Of a stretch of DNA of 64,000 bases, positions 34,102 through 45,792 are shown one piece after another. The notes below the pieces were generated by a model. That model saw nothing but the letters and a program-made list of their open reading frames with translations. It searched no databases and had not been told where the DNA came from. How positions within the stretch are numbered: the first letter of the stretch is position 1; every line of letters begins with the position of its first letter. This DNA comes from Gnetum montanum (Eukaryota; Streptophyta; Gnetopsida; Gnetales; Gnetaceae), in assembly GCA_015680685.1 (NCBI GenBank), contig MNCI01002152.1:532266-596265 (forward strand), read 5' to 3'. Both the position numbers and the translations under genes were made by a program.

Positions 34102-37100
34102 TTAACTCCACCTCCGTCTCATAGGATCATCTTCATAAGGACCTTCTTTGCATGGTGTCTCTTCATAGGGGTGATCCTCTCTATGAGGTTCCTCCTCATG
34201 TGGACCCTCTTTGTGAGGGCCATCATCTCCATCATGCTTCTCTTCATGATGATCCTCTTCCTATCGATCCTATGATTTGACATGAAACAAACATCAGCGT
34301 CATCACCAAAATTACACATAACAAGAATACAATTGTAACATAGCTTACCTATGATGGTCCTTCATTGGCCATAAAAGGAATTTTCTCCAGGCTGACTAGC
34401 AAATGTCACATGATCTCATCCTTAGTGAGCTCAGCCCAAATGGTGTCTTCTAGATCAACTCCAGTCTTTACCTTCCCTTTTTCCATAGGAGTCCACCGGG
34501 GTGGTTCAAGAAAGAAGAAAGGGAAAGTGGTGTCCCCGCTAGGGAGAGTTATCTCTCTCTCAAGTAAAGCACTCAATTTCACTTGCTCCTAGAACTTTTC
34601 ATACACTCTAGAAGCACCGATGCCATCGAGGAATAGCCAGAGGAATTGCACTTCAACCGCAGAATCCCTGTAATGTTGGCGGTAGGTAGCACATTCTTGT
34701 TTATATACATGTTTATGGTCTCTCTGTGCCTGCACCCATTCTTGGACCCTCACGCTAAAATCCTTCGAATCTTTGTTCTTATGGGCTAGGAGATCCATTT
34801 GCATCTATTGCTCAATCAGCTCATGGCTGGCTTGAACATTGTTCTTGATGACCATCCAATAATGAGTGTAGTCAATTACAGCTATCTGCCAATTCTCTTC
34901 ATTGGTCTCTCGAGCTTGCAGAAATTCATTTCAGGACTCGAGGTCCTCAAACCTATTAGTTAGGGTTATTTTCTCCTATTCTATTTTCTGCAGCCTCTTC
35001 CAAAGATCTTCATTGATATTCTAACACTCCCATAAAGAATGGGCTAAGCGTAAGGCAAATTTACGCATCTCATTGTAAAGGATGCGTGGCACTTTGGTCA
35101 CTTTTGGTGAAGGTTTAGGGGTAGTGTCTATGTCAATAGGCTCTTTGGGATCCCATCTGACACAAGATCTTGTAACATAAAAGAAAACAATTAGATGCAA
35201 CAAAATAATATAATTTTACACTTTTAACGATTCCTGCGTAACAAAAATGACGTACCGATTTTAGGATCGATTCGCTCTAAGCGACCGATCATATCATTCA
35301 TGATGCAATCCATAAAGGTAAATTTATCAGAAGCCTCGCTCCAATGTTGAGTTGGGGGTGCTGACAAAGGTACGCCACTATTTCCAGAAGTGCCTATTAC
35401 GCAAAAAAAATAGGTTAAATGTAGCATGGTAGACAAAGCCAATTAAGATGTTACAACAACACAAATCACCAATTCAACAAACCCTCAAAGGTAAGAGCTG
35501 AAAGGATTTCCCTTCGAGGAAAGGTCAAACTTACTAGTGACACATTGCTCCTCCTTTTCTGGCTCATCCAAAAGGACCTTGGCATCCTCTACTCCTGTCT
35601 CTCCTTCAGGCACATGAACCTATGTGCTACCTATGTTATTAACTAGGGCCTCCTTTTCTAGAACTGGGGCCCCTTCTCCACACTGTAAAACTATGGCCCT
35701 TGTTTCAAGGGTTAATTCCTCTACATATTTTCCTTTTTCTGTCAAACAACACAGTTAACCAAAAAAAACTTTATTTACTTTTTATAAGTGCTACGCGACG
35801 CAACGATGTCTATACGCAGCGTAACATGCATAAACTAATCACACATTCTTTTACTTACCAGCCGGGGGATGGCTCCTGTGAAACTTAATTCACAGTTTCC
35901 TTTCCTCTTCACCAGTCAGGCTAGGAGACTCTACAGTCGGATGAGGCATTTTCTGCTGAACTGATGAAGCTACTATTTCTGTTGCTAGGAACTTTCCCCT
36001 CGATGCATTGCCAGTGTAAGAAGGAGGTTCCCCACCGACGCTGTCTTGGCCTTGGACAGGAGGCACCACCCGATCCTTAGTTGTTAATGAAAACGACTCC
36101 TCGATACCTTTAGGAGGATCTTGGGATTGAATGGTGTGGAAGACCTAGGAAATCCATGGTTTGGAAATATGGATACGATCTTGCTACACCTAGAATCCAT
36201 CCCTACGAACCACCAGGAATTTGGAAAAACATCATAAACAAGCTATGAAGAAGGTAAAATGCACATTGAAACGAGACTCAAGCTTCTTGCGAAGCTTGAC
36301 CATTTTAGCCTGCAAGCCTTTAGCAAGGTGCTTGGCCCAATTATATCGTGTCCCCTCCTCCATAACCTCCTACATAATCCAAGCCTACTCTATGCCAAGA
36401 ATTCTTCCTTGGGAGAGTAGTTTGGGGAATGCGCAAGCTCAGAAGAGGGGATAAATGACATTAGCCACCTCTAGCTTGATTTTATCAACCAAGATGCCTT
36501 TTGGCTCTTTCTTAACCCCTAGCCACTCCTCTATGTGCTTCTAATGATTCAAATCCCTCTTTGATCTTTCTTCCACCGAGAGACCAGCAGAAGGAATGCC
36601 AAAAAAGTCAGTGAACAATTAAGCATTGATATCAAAACTCACGCACACATTACGCATGCGTGTGTGAAGACACTTAGCTTCTTCGCTAAAGGAGTCGACT
36701 AGGGCTAACATTTTGGCTACTATGACATTGGGGGTTATAGCTAGGAATAGCTTCATTAGCCCAGCTTCTTGGAGGTTATTGGTTATAGTGGCTAGGGCTG
36801 CTCTGTGGCAAAGCCAACATTGTGCTTCATTCATGTTACCATAGCGAAAGAAGATGGTGGCTACGTCACACCTAGAAGCTACAACCATGACCTCCTGTGA
36901 TTTCCTAAATTTAAACATAGAACAACAAGTTAGACAAAACAACAAAATAATAAAATCTTATACACTATTATCATGCTGTAGGGTCACACAGTTGATCACT
37001 ATAGCATAACTTGCCATGTCCAAAGGGCAAACAAAATGGTGGGATGCTATTGTCTTGCATGTCGTCAACGGTGATGGGATGATCCAGAGTCCACTCCTTA

Positions 37101-37300
37101 TCCAGCCATCCAGAGTCTTTGCACTTGGCAAAGAATTTGGCATACTGGATAGGGTAGTGTTGGATTTCGAATCCCAGTTGTCCCAGGACACTAGCACACA
37201 CATTGCTGATAGAAGTGAATTCCTTTATGGCTATTTTAGCTGTAGATAACATGTCCGTATTACCTTGGAGACCATTAGCATCGATGAAAAACCAAATCAT
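34102..37300 (-). pseudogene. Antisense accessory gene, element E, with several introns
   Basis: Exons are readable from 37300 down to the TAA at 34104-34102. Blocks include WLDKEWTLDHPITVDDMQ (37145), ALVDSFSEEAKCLHTRMRN (36700), CVTS before a donor at 35534, DKFTFMDCIMNDMIGRLE (35320), LQMDLLAHKNKDSKDFS (34805), and TPMEKGKVKTG with WAELTKDEIMRHL (34490-34410). Introns with GT...AG ends are at 36965-36905 (donor uncertain), 35858-35739, 35534-35394, 35255-35169 and 34348-34270. The last exon is rich in Glu, Asp and His (GPHKEGPHEEEPH). The 5' end was lost with the pol deletion. Several TAG codons make it dead. I recognise no domain; a coiled-coil-like stretch lies around 35000-34600. Confidence 0.75.
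34270..34348 (-). other. 79-bp intron before the acidic tail exon, element E
   Basis: The donor is GTAAGC (34348-34343) and the acceptor ATCATAG ends at 34270. The reading phase is 0. It has the same position and length as F's 63664-63586 and the same position as B, C and D. Confidence 0.78.
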
Positions 37301-37337
37301 TTTGCAATAACCTTGGTATTAAATAGTCTTTTTCCTC

Positions 37338-37912
37338 ACCTTATTACCTGCAAGCAAATGGTCAAGAAGAAGCAATAAATAAGGTGGTTATCAATTTACT
37401 CAAGAAGATGCTCAGTAGCAATAAGAAACGATGGCATGAAAAAATCCTCTACGTGCTATGGGCCTACTGTACGACATGCAGAACAGCTATCGATAGGACA
37501 CCCTACATCCTAGTCTACGGATCTAAAGTAGTGTTGCCTCTTGAACTATAGGTTCCCTCACTATGAATGGTCCTCTCCATGATTATAAATGAGACTCAAC
37601 ACAATGAGTCTAGGATCGTGGATCTAGACTCAGTGGAGGAGAAATGCATCCAGACGCTTGATAGCATCAAAAAATATCAGGACAGGCAGAAGCAGAAGCA
37701 TCATAGCAACCTGCATCAATGATCAATTGAGAAAGGAGACTTGGTTCTTAAGGTCATTCATGAACTAGTGAGAAAATTCTCTGCAAGCTGGGAAGGCCCC
37801 TTCCTAGTCATCGACACATACGACAATGGCGCATTCAAGCTAGCGAACATCGATGGTAATGAACTTTCAAATCCAGTGAATCACATGTATTTGAAGCAGT
37901 ACCACATTTAGA
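37338..37912 (+). pseudogene. pol: Integrase C-terminal remnant, element E
   Basis: It starts abruptly at PYYLQANGQEEAINK (37340), at the third catalytic residue region. ILYVLWAY (37446), ILVYGSKVVLPLEL (37510) and the C-terminal region follow (KGDLVLKVIHE at 37735; SASWEGPFLVIDTYDNGAFKLANID; NPVNHMYLKQYHI). The stop TAG is near 37910. Everything from RT to the integrase core is missing, and the sequence immediately before is the antisense gene. The deletion breakpoint is therefore near 37330-37338. Confidence 0.88.
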
Positions 37913-37944
37913 CAACAACTCAACTCAAACGCAAGGTAATAAAT

Positions 37945-38312
37945 ATCTTCTATGATGTAAAAATGGAGGAGTTGTACTCATCCACTATGACGTAAAACTA
38001 GCATTTCCTACATGCGTCCGCCATGACCCTAAACTAGCAAAGTCTTCGACCATCCACCACGACGTGAAACTAGCAAGGTAAGCTCTTCCACCATATGTTG
38101 AGATGTTAAACTAGCACAGACTTGTCCCTGGGTCACAACACAAAACTAACACCCACAACATGGTCTATTGAGACCATAAAATAGCCCTTCCACCATCCGC
38201 TACGATGTAAAACTAGCATGCTTCAATCTACCCAGACTTTAAACCGGGACCATAGTTTACTGGGACTTAAAACCAGCAACAACTGTCTACCAAGACTTAA
38301 AATTGGAATTTT
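37945..38312 (+). repeat. Minisatellite 2 of element E
   Basis: About ten units of 33-37 bp carry CTATGACGTAAAACTAGCA, GACCCTAAACTAGCAAAG and similar cores. It is the counterpart of 1779-2190 in A. Confidence 0.85.
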
Positions 38313-39458
38313 CCAATAGAAAATCCATGAAGAAAGTGAGCCTAATCATTCTTGCATGACATCCCTATTAGACAGAATTAGTAGGACATTGGAATAGATG
38401 CAATGCCGCTACCCTCCTGGCATTCTATTGATTTCTCGGATATGCCAAAAGGCATACTACTAACCCCTTGGAGATGTTGCTACAATGGCCACTCAGCAAT
38501 TGAAACTCCTAGGGTCAGCTTCGCCACTCAGAGCCCTAAGGAAACCATGGTCACCCATAGCCTTGGATACCTCTAGCCATCATTGTCACCAAACTCTGGC
38601 TTAGCAGATTCATCTAACTAGCTCCTTGCCTAGTCAGGTGGATAAGATGAATTTGGATCTCGACAGCACATTCTAGAGTTGCGGTGTCAACAAGGGGACC
38701 AATGCCTCTTGCTACGATTCCTTCTTTATGGCCTGCACTCTCCTTTTTTCTTCGGACAGCACTTGTTTCAACATCCTCCCCAGCAATTACGATGATTGCT
38801 TTTGTCCTCTGTTCTTTGTTACATTTTGCAGGTTACTTGCTATGATAGCGTTACTCAAAAATGCATTCACTAGGAGGGCAAGGTTTCACAACGTTTTGAG
38901 GTGGCTAGGTAGACTAGCCTGACTACCTGGAAGTGTAGACCTTGCCCATTCCCCCACCAGGCACCTTATCTTACTTTCTCCTTCCCTTATCTTTACCACT
39001 TCCCTTACCTTCTTCTCCTTTTTGTATAGAATGAGAGCATACAGGAAATCTTTTGCACATGAATAACCATCACGTCTATGAACTAGTGTAATGCAACTCA
39101 CCTCATGGAAAGCATCTATATTCCAAAATAAAAAACAAAAAAATACCAAGCAAGGCTAGGAAAAATGGATGAAACACAACTCGTCTAGGCCATACGGGCG
39201 TAACACAACTCATGCAAGCAAGCCCCACATATACGGTATAGTAGCGTAACCTCTCAGGAAAACACCCACAAGAAGATGCCTAATAGCATGTTTGCAAAGT
39301 ATCCTGCTCATGCTTGAGTCTTCCCTAAACCTCCCTCCCTCATAACTATAAAATCCTCTCTTGCTTCTTGTGTTCTCACCTTCACACTTCCAAGCTTGAT
39401 AGAGAAAAATTCGAGCAGCTGCCAATGGGCGATGTTGGTGTCTTTCCCTCTATGGTGT
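38313..39458 (+). other. 3' untranslated region of element E, no gene seen
   Basis: It lies between the minisatellite and the polypurine hairpin. Only chance ORFs are present. It is slightly shorter than in A and B. Confidence 0.55.
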
Positions 39459-39528
39459 TTCATATTCTTTGTCGATGTTTCTCGGGCAAGCCATCCAAAC
39501 ATCAACAAAGAGGGGCCATTGAAACATC
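39459..39528 (+). promoter_or_regulatory. Polypurine tract inside an inverted repeat, element E
   Basis: AAAGAGGGGCCAT (about 39507-39519) precedes the LTR start at 39520. CTTTGTCGATGTTT and AAACATCAACAAAG form an inner stem (13 of 14 positions) around a 16-base loop. GGTGTTTCA, upstream, pairs with the LTR start TGAAACATC as an outer stem. The purine tract lies in the internal bulge. Confidence 0.8.
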
Positions 39529-40756
39529 GTGAAATTTTGAGACCTCGATGATTCAACAAATTCTTGAGGCTTAGGCAAGGATTTTCAACAAGTGGCACAT
39601 CTCAGCAAGTTTTCTTTTTTCAGCTAAGGGCCTACTATGCTACACTATGCAACTCAGCATAGTAGACTCTGAGAGAATAGAACAGAATAAGGGATGCACA
39701 AAAATAACACTTCAACTTTGTAAGTTAGCCATGTTCAAAAATCTTAACTTCTGCCATACTATGTTGCATTACGCTATGCAGTGTAACGCAAGTAGCACAT
39801 TTGACTTAGTTGCAGCAACAAAGATAACGAAATTTGGTTAGCAGTAGTTATTACACCATGATACGCTTCCTAGAGTATCATAGCATAGTCACGAGACAAT
39901 TCATTCAATGCAAGAGACAAATACAAATGAACTATCTTCTTAAAAGGTGGTTACGCTATACTATGCTTCAAAGCGTAACATAGCATAGAGCCATAAGCTT
40001 TAATTACAACATATCAAGTCAACGACATTTTGTGGGCCCAAGACACATATCATCTAAACCACATTTTTCTCCTAACCCTAATCTTATAAATACCCTGGAA
40101 GACAATGTTCAAAGGGTTGGTAATTTTTGATATCATTGGCAAGAAATTGGCAAGATGACGAGAGAGTTGGCAATAGGAGAGCATCGATAGTGATAGAGAG
40201 AAGCTTTTAACCAGAGACTTCAAGTTAGCAAAAACTTTGCTTCACGCCTGACTCCCTTGTGCCCAGATTGGCTAGAAAAAGGTAGATTGGCCTTTGCTTG
40301 TTTACTCTCTAATTAGCTTCTTGTCGATGGTGGATACTTCGTCCAAACTGAAGTCTGCTTGTAAATCTTATTGTATTCACCATATTTATCTATAAGGTAG
40401 ATCCCAGATCTCAGGATCGTGCATATTTCAAATTCAATTCATTGCACCTTATTTACATTGAATTCTACAATCATTTTGCATAATTTACATCATCTTCATT
40501 GCCTTCGAGATCCAATCTTGGAGTAGATCTCATTTTTCTCATAAATCGATAATACATTTTCATATCAAATCGTCATCCCAATATACAATCATTGACGAAT
40601 TTACTGATTAAGTAAGTCCCTGTCTGATCAATAAGACCATTTAGGAAACCTCAGATTCGTTTCCTCTAGCACGGCCCTTGCACAAATCCAAGGTTAAAAC
40701 CGTGTACACGGAAATCCCCTTGGTGTTTCCAACAACTGACGTTTTCCATCATTACA
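39520..40756 (+). repeat. 3' LTR of element E
   Basis: It starts TGAAACATCG and ends CATTACA, followed by the target repeat TACAG. The length is 1237 bp. TATAAATA is at 40085-40092. Palindromes of the type CTATGCTACACTATG...CATAGTAG are at 39633-39665, 39755-39795 and 39950-39992. Confidence 0.9.
40085..40092 (+). promoter_or_regulatory. Predicted TATA box of E's 3' LTR
   Basis: TATAAATACC matches the positions in A, B and F. The 5' LTR of the same element lacks it because of its deletion. Confidence 0.65.
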
Positions 40757-42303
40757 TACAGGGTAAGGTAATATAGCTTTAACTTAATGAAGTTGTTTAC
40801 TATACCTTTGAAAATTACTAGTAGGTGTGTTTCCATGATGGGCTCATAGATTTCATTAAGTGACATGCTCTAGTGTTGGATGAATTTTTTCATGGGCTCT
40901 AAGTGGTCATGCTTGACTTGCATCAACTAATCTAGGATCACCTGAAGCTTCAAGTTGTACTTGAAGCACATGATAAACTATATGAGCAACTCCTCCAAGG
41001 AAGTAATGGAGGCCATGGGGAGCACATGGTATCAATCTAGTGCCTTGCCAATCAGAGACATGGTGAACACATGAATGATTGCATGTAGCCATGCTTGTAA
41101 TAAAAGGCATTCAAACTAGAAGATCACCAGATGGGCATTAGGATCCTCTTCATCACTGTATTTGATGAATTGGGGTAATGGAACCCTAGTGGGTACTGTC
41201 AGTGGTGGAATCATAGAACTGATTGGATTATCCTGGTAAACATCCATCACATGGACAATTTTAGAGGAGGCAGCCTTAAGCCAATTAACCTCTTCAGTGA
41301 GGCTTTGGATTAGTTCGAATGCTTGAGCTAAGTTTGGTGTAGTTGTGGTAGGCTATGTTGGTTGTGTTGCCCACTATGTTGTCTAGGTGGCCCATGACCC
41401 AGCTCTAGGTTATGTGACCACACACAATGCTTGCTGCATGGGCTATGTGATGGACATAGCACCTAGCCCCCACCACATGTTTGTTGGTAGGGCCATTGTG
41501 AAGGGTGTTGACATGACAAGTGGTGGAACAAATGATGCCTAAGCCATATGTAGCTGAGAGATGTGCACAGTGTGCACATAAGGTTGTGTAGGCACAACGG
41601 TTAATGGTATAGAAGGCTATATAAGATGAATAGACTACATAGAATAGATGGACTAAATAGGCTGGATAGGCTATGAAGGCTACATAAGCTACGAAGGTAT
41701 GACAAAAGGCATGGTGAAGGAAATGCTGAAGGGAAGCACAACCTCTTGCACCATCATAGGCATGGGCCTTAGTTGTGACAGCTAGTTGATGACTATCTCT
41801 AGAATGATAGATTGGTGACACATTGGAGGTACAAAAATAGAGGTTGTCTACTACAACAAGGCATGGAATGAGTTTTCATGCTTGGATCAAGCTTTGAACT
41901 CATCTAGGTCCTCCTACGAGGGCTTCTCATAGTCAATCTCTACCTCATAAACCATGTTTTTTATCAGCTTGTCCAGCATCCACTAGTAGGCCTCTATGAG
42001 TGGAATAAAGTCTATATCAGAAGGGAACCATTCCCTCCTGCCATGATGGATAAGATCAAAATTACATTTGACATCCATTTCTTGGCAATCTATGTACAAA
42101 CCCACTTGGATCTTTGCACAAACAAAGTTATATTGCTCATCGTTGAGCACTATGAACTTGGAAGGCAGGTTGCGCTACCTAAAAGATGGCCTTTCTACCA
42201 GGATAGGACCTTCAACCCTAGGAAGGTCAATCATGATCTACTATTGAATGGGCTGAACAACAATTGCACTTAAAGTGGAGGTCAAAGGTTTTTCAAGGTT
42301 CAT
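40757..42303 (-). pseudogene. gag-pro: gag, 5' part, element C
   Basis: The start ATG is at 42303-42301. It encodes the gag N-terminal region (KFIVLNDEQYNFVC near 42155; REWFPSDIDFIPL near 42025), a Pro- and Thr-poor spacer, and the beginning of the gag core up to SLNEIYEPIMETHLLVIFK (40860). It is then interrupted by E's insertion at TACAG. Stops occur at several Gln positions. It is the duplicate of 20927-22496. Confidence 0.82.
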
Positions 42304-42749
42304 GGTACAAGGAGGAAATGCAAAGTTTGTTAAACACAAAAGGAAGGAAAATGGCTAACTCTAATAACTAAAAATATGGCTAAGTATAGAAATGTAGAAA
42401 AAACTACTAAGTGGAAAAACATTGAAAAATGGCTAAGTGTAAAACATAGAAAAAATTACTAAGTATAAAAATGTAGAAAAATAACTAAGTGTGAACTATT
42501 GAAAAATGGCTAACTCTAGGACTATGCTAATAGCCAACTATACTCAGTACGCAGTGAGCTGACTACACTCTCCTAAGTGCCCATAATTTGGCTAAGTGTA
42601 AAGTGCACACTTTGGTGGTTGTCAAGTAGGATTCTAGGAGAACCAACAATGGGGACCAATCTACACATGGTGTAGAGAGCATGCAAGGCAACAACCAAGG
42701 GAAGCCGAAGAAGAAAATGGCAAAGGTCCTCCTTCTAATGCTAGAAAAC
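42304..42749 (-). other. Leader and primer-binding region of element C
   Basis: It is the duplicate of 22497-22906. The primer site is decayed to CTAGCATTAGAAGGAGGACC on the minus strand. Short GGCTAAGTGTAAAAC-type repeats occur at 42360-42500. No ORF is seen. Confidence 0.6.
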
Positions 42750-44416
42750 TATAACAACCAAAAACATTGGAGGCTAGAATGGTACACCAAGAGTTCCATG
42801 ATCATACAACCTTGATCCCATGTCCATGTGAGTGCTTGCTAGAAAACAGAGGCAGGGTGCCCAAAACGGTCTTGTTCATTGAACTAGGACATATGGGTGT
42901 TATGAAAAAATGAATGTTAAGGTTCTAAAAAATGTTTGCAACATTTGTAGTTCCTACAAGGGTTAGCGTAGTTAAGGTTTCTGGTGCAAAACAAGGGTGA
43001 AAATGTTTGAATATGTGCAAAATGGCAAAGAGATCTGAGTAGAATGCTAAAATGCAAGAGAAAATGCTAAAAAATGTGCAAGATGTGAACAAAAGAGAAA
43101 GAAGCACCACCCCAAATGGAGGGAGCATAGTTAATTGCAAGTGAGGAGGTACACGGCATATAGATAGCACAGTAGGCAACATAGTCATAATCTCAAGATG
43201 TCCAGGCTATGAAAATCAATGTCTACCATGAAGTTTGAGCCTACCGAGTTGGCCATCAAGGTTTCCTATGGGTTGTGGTGGTTTATAGTATGCTAGATGA
43301 TGTACAATGATGTTGCGGGATCTCAAAGTTTTTCAAAATGCCAAATGCACTCAGATGCTAAATGCCAAAATGCCAGTTGAATGCAAGAATTGACAACCAA
43401 ATGCTTCAAATGCTGACCCCTAGAACGTGAAACATTGGGGTATTTATTGGGCTAGGGATACCATAAATTTTGGATTATGTGGCACATGGCATAGGGGTAG
43501 TTGGGACTACACTAGCCCTAACTACACTCTCACTAAAGAAAATGTTGTTCTATTGGTGTACTCTAATAGACCTTATGAGACTGCCAAACTATAACTATAT
43601 TACCAAGACTGCAAATGTGACTATCAAAAAAAACCATCAAGTATCTAAAAATAATGTAAAATAGTGTTGTTTTGGAGACTATGCTTCATGACTATGTTTT
43701 CCACTCTCTCAAGTGGTGTCAAGCATAGGTACAATTTGTGGGAAAATGGGGAGTCCAAATGGAATGCAAATTGCTGATCTTACTTTCCAAAGAAATTTTG
43801 GAGCTAAGATGCCAATCGATACTAAGTTATGGAGGCTTATAGAGGCTATTTTGCATGACTATGGTAAGTAGGCTCTAGAGTGTAGTCCAAAAGTTAGGCA
43901 AATTTTGCAAAACTTGAGTTTTAGTTCTAACTACTCTAACTATGCCCTAGAGTGATCCCAATAGTGAGAGTGTAGTTGTAGTAGTTAGAAACATTTTGCA
44001 AAATTAGTGTCTTCATGTAAACTACACTAACTATGCTCTAGAGCATATAAGGGAGCATAGTCATAGTAGTTAGAAAATTTGCCTAAATATTTCTTCCATC
44101 CTGAGCCACATTGATAGCTTCTGGCTTGACACTTAAGTAAATTTGCAAACTAGTCATTGGTGTGTATACTACAGTAACTATGCTCTAGAGCATAGTCTTG
44201 GTAGGGAGAGTGTAGCCCAAAACTTACAAAAATCTACAAATACACTTAGAAAAATCTTGCAAAACTTGACCACCTATTTCAACTATGTTGACTACACTCT
44301 AGAGTGTATTCCTAGCAATGGGGGCATAGTCCTAACACTTTGAAAAATTTACCAAGGTTTGGCACTTAGACAAATTTGTAGTTGAAACTCGAGAGCCCAA
44401 ATTTGGTGGTGTTTCA
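42750..44416 (-). repeat. 5' LTR of element C
   Basis: It is the duplicate of 22907-24592, 1667 bp, ending GGTGTTTCA at 44408-44416 with the same D sequence GTAACCAAGG following. The TATA box is decayed (TATTTATT at 43441-43448 on plus). The palindrome array is at about 43855-44395. Confidence 0.88.
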
Positions 44417-45070
44417 GTAACCAAGGAACCTCTCTTTATAACCATAGGGGTTTGGCAATATAAAGTACATAATGTACACATAGATGATGGGGTGATAATC
44501 AACACCATATCTCATACCATTTTTGAATGCTTGGGCCTAACAAAATAGATGCAACATACAATGACCTCAGTCCTTAAACCCTTTAATGGACCACAAGTTA
44601 TAGTCAAAGGCTCCATTTCTCTAGTTTTTGTGGTGGGGGAGCAGTTCAGTACAATGACAGATTTCTTGATGGTATAAGAAACACTAGGATTCAATCTTAT
44701 CCTAGGAAGACCTTGGTTGGCCTAATTACAAGTTGTCTTCACTATTCACCAAGGGATTCACTTACCTTACAAGGAAGGTCAAATCATCATTCACGACAAT
44801 AGTATGATCCCCTTAGTTGTTAACAATGTTGATGTAGAATAGGGTTTTGAAGTGGAGTTTTAGGAAGAAACTCCCACCTTTGGCCACATAATCAAAGAGG
44901 TTAATGAATCTAATGAAACCAAAATGAGCAATGAGGAATTCATTGATGCATAATGGGGAGAGATCCCCTTCAACATTGTCAATGAAGGAGATGGGGAGTA
45001 TAAACTGATGAAAAATAGACCATACACATTTCCTAGTCTTTCAAAGATTAGGAAGCACTTGTGCAAGTGA
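44417..45070 (+). pseudogene. gag-pro: Protease end of gag-pro, element D (duplicate 2)
   Basis: It is the counterpart of 24593-25248. The retropepsin active site reads as VHIDDGVIINTISH; VVVGEQFSTMTDFLMV and FNLILGRPWLA follow. The tail ends at TGA 45068-45070. It differs from duplicate 1 by about 9 percent over the first 125 bases by eye. An AT-rich 3' untranslated region follows to 45350. Confidence 0.82.
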
Positions 45071-45354
45071 TATACATTCCAAATCCTTCTTATACCTTAT
45101 GCACTAACAACACTGTAACAATATGTACTTATAGCTCAATAGCCTAGTTTATACTTTACTTACTTTTCTTACTTTGAATCCTTTATTTGCCTATAGCTTA
45201 AAGTTTACCTTTGTTTTACATTCTTTTATTGTTGAAGCCTATTTTTTTTTCAAATAAACCAAAAAATATCATAAAAATTTTAAAATTAAAAAAATCCATA
45301 AAAATTTATAAAACATCAAATATCCAAAAAAATATGCATTTTCTTTTATGTATC

Positions 45355-45462
45355 ACTACAACCCACCATGGTCTTAAATTTGCAAATACCACACAATCGA
45401 CTATGGCCTTAAACTGACAAATACTAGATGGCTTGCTATGGCCTAAAATTAGCAAACAACCT
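45355..45462 (+). repeat. Minisatellite 1 of element D, short
   Basis: About three units carry ATGGTCTTAAATTTGCAAATA, TGGCCTTAAACTGACAAATA and TGGCCTAAAATTAGCAAAC. They lie between the protease tail and the antisense gene's 3' end. The preceding 45240-45350 is very A/T-rich with no gene. 45463-45792 also shows no gene. Confidence 0.7.
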
Positions 45463-45792
45463 CATACCTCATTTTTACTTTAGTTTATGACTTTTTCCAA
45501 TAACTATTTTGACCTTCTATTACATGAAAATCAAGTCTAGCCAACGTAGCCTCAAAACTTAGGTTAAAATGTAGAACCATATCATAAACAAAACCATAAT
45601 GCTATAACACCATAACTAGAATTTAAATTTAAATTAAAGTAAAAATGTCCATAACATCATAATCATGGCCACATAACATGGTGAGAATGTTCAAATAAAT
45701 TGTTAAACAATAAACTATTTTGGCTAACACTAGCCATACATCATCATCAACATAAAATCAAAATAACTAAAATTGAAAGTCAACTAATGGAA

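Larger units (their letters stand above)
29194..40756 (+). mobile_element. Element E: Tat-like element nested in C's gag, with target duplication TACAG
   Basis: TACAG at 29189-29193 and 40757-40761 flanks LTRs that begin TGAAACAYC and end at TTATA or TTACA. Element B at about 20927 (CTACAAGGCAAGG) shows the uninterrupted site. The order is LTR, PBS, gag-pro, minisatellite 1, antisense gene (minus strand), integrase remnant, minisatellite 2, polypurine tract and LTR. RT, both RNase H domains and most of integrase are deleted at about 37338. The 5' LTR has an internal deletion. By-eye divergence between the LTRs is around 10 percent. Confidence 0.9.
25439..44416 (-). mobile_element. Element C: 5' part of a B-type element, interrupted by E
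   Basis: It consists of 25439-29193 and 40757-44416, separated by the nested element E. On the minus strand it carries the 5' LTR, leader, gag-pro and minisatellite 1, with the antisense gene's 3' half on the plus strand. It is a duplicate of 17102-24592, not an independent insertion, because its right flank is the same D sequence at the same base. Confidence 0.85.
17102..45239. repeat. Tandem segmental duplication: unit 1 at 17102-25440, unit 2 at 25439-45239
   Basis: Unit 1 runs from B's antisense gene through gag, the 5' LTR and D's protease. Unit 2 repeats this order. Unit 2 is 19.8 kb, but becomes about 8.23 kb when the nested element E and one target repeat (11568 bp) are removed, against about 8.34 kb for unit 1. 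Identity over the first 125 bases of the D flank is about 90 percent by eye. The junction carries CCTAT, shared by both parent sites. Confidence 0.85.
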
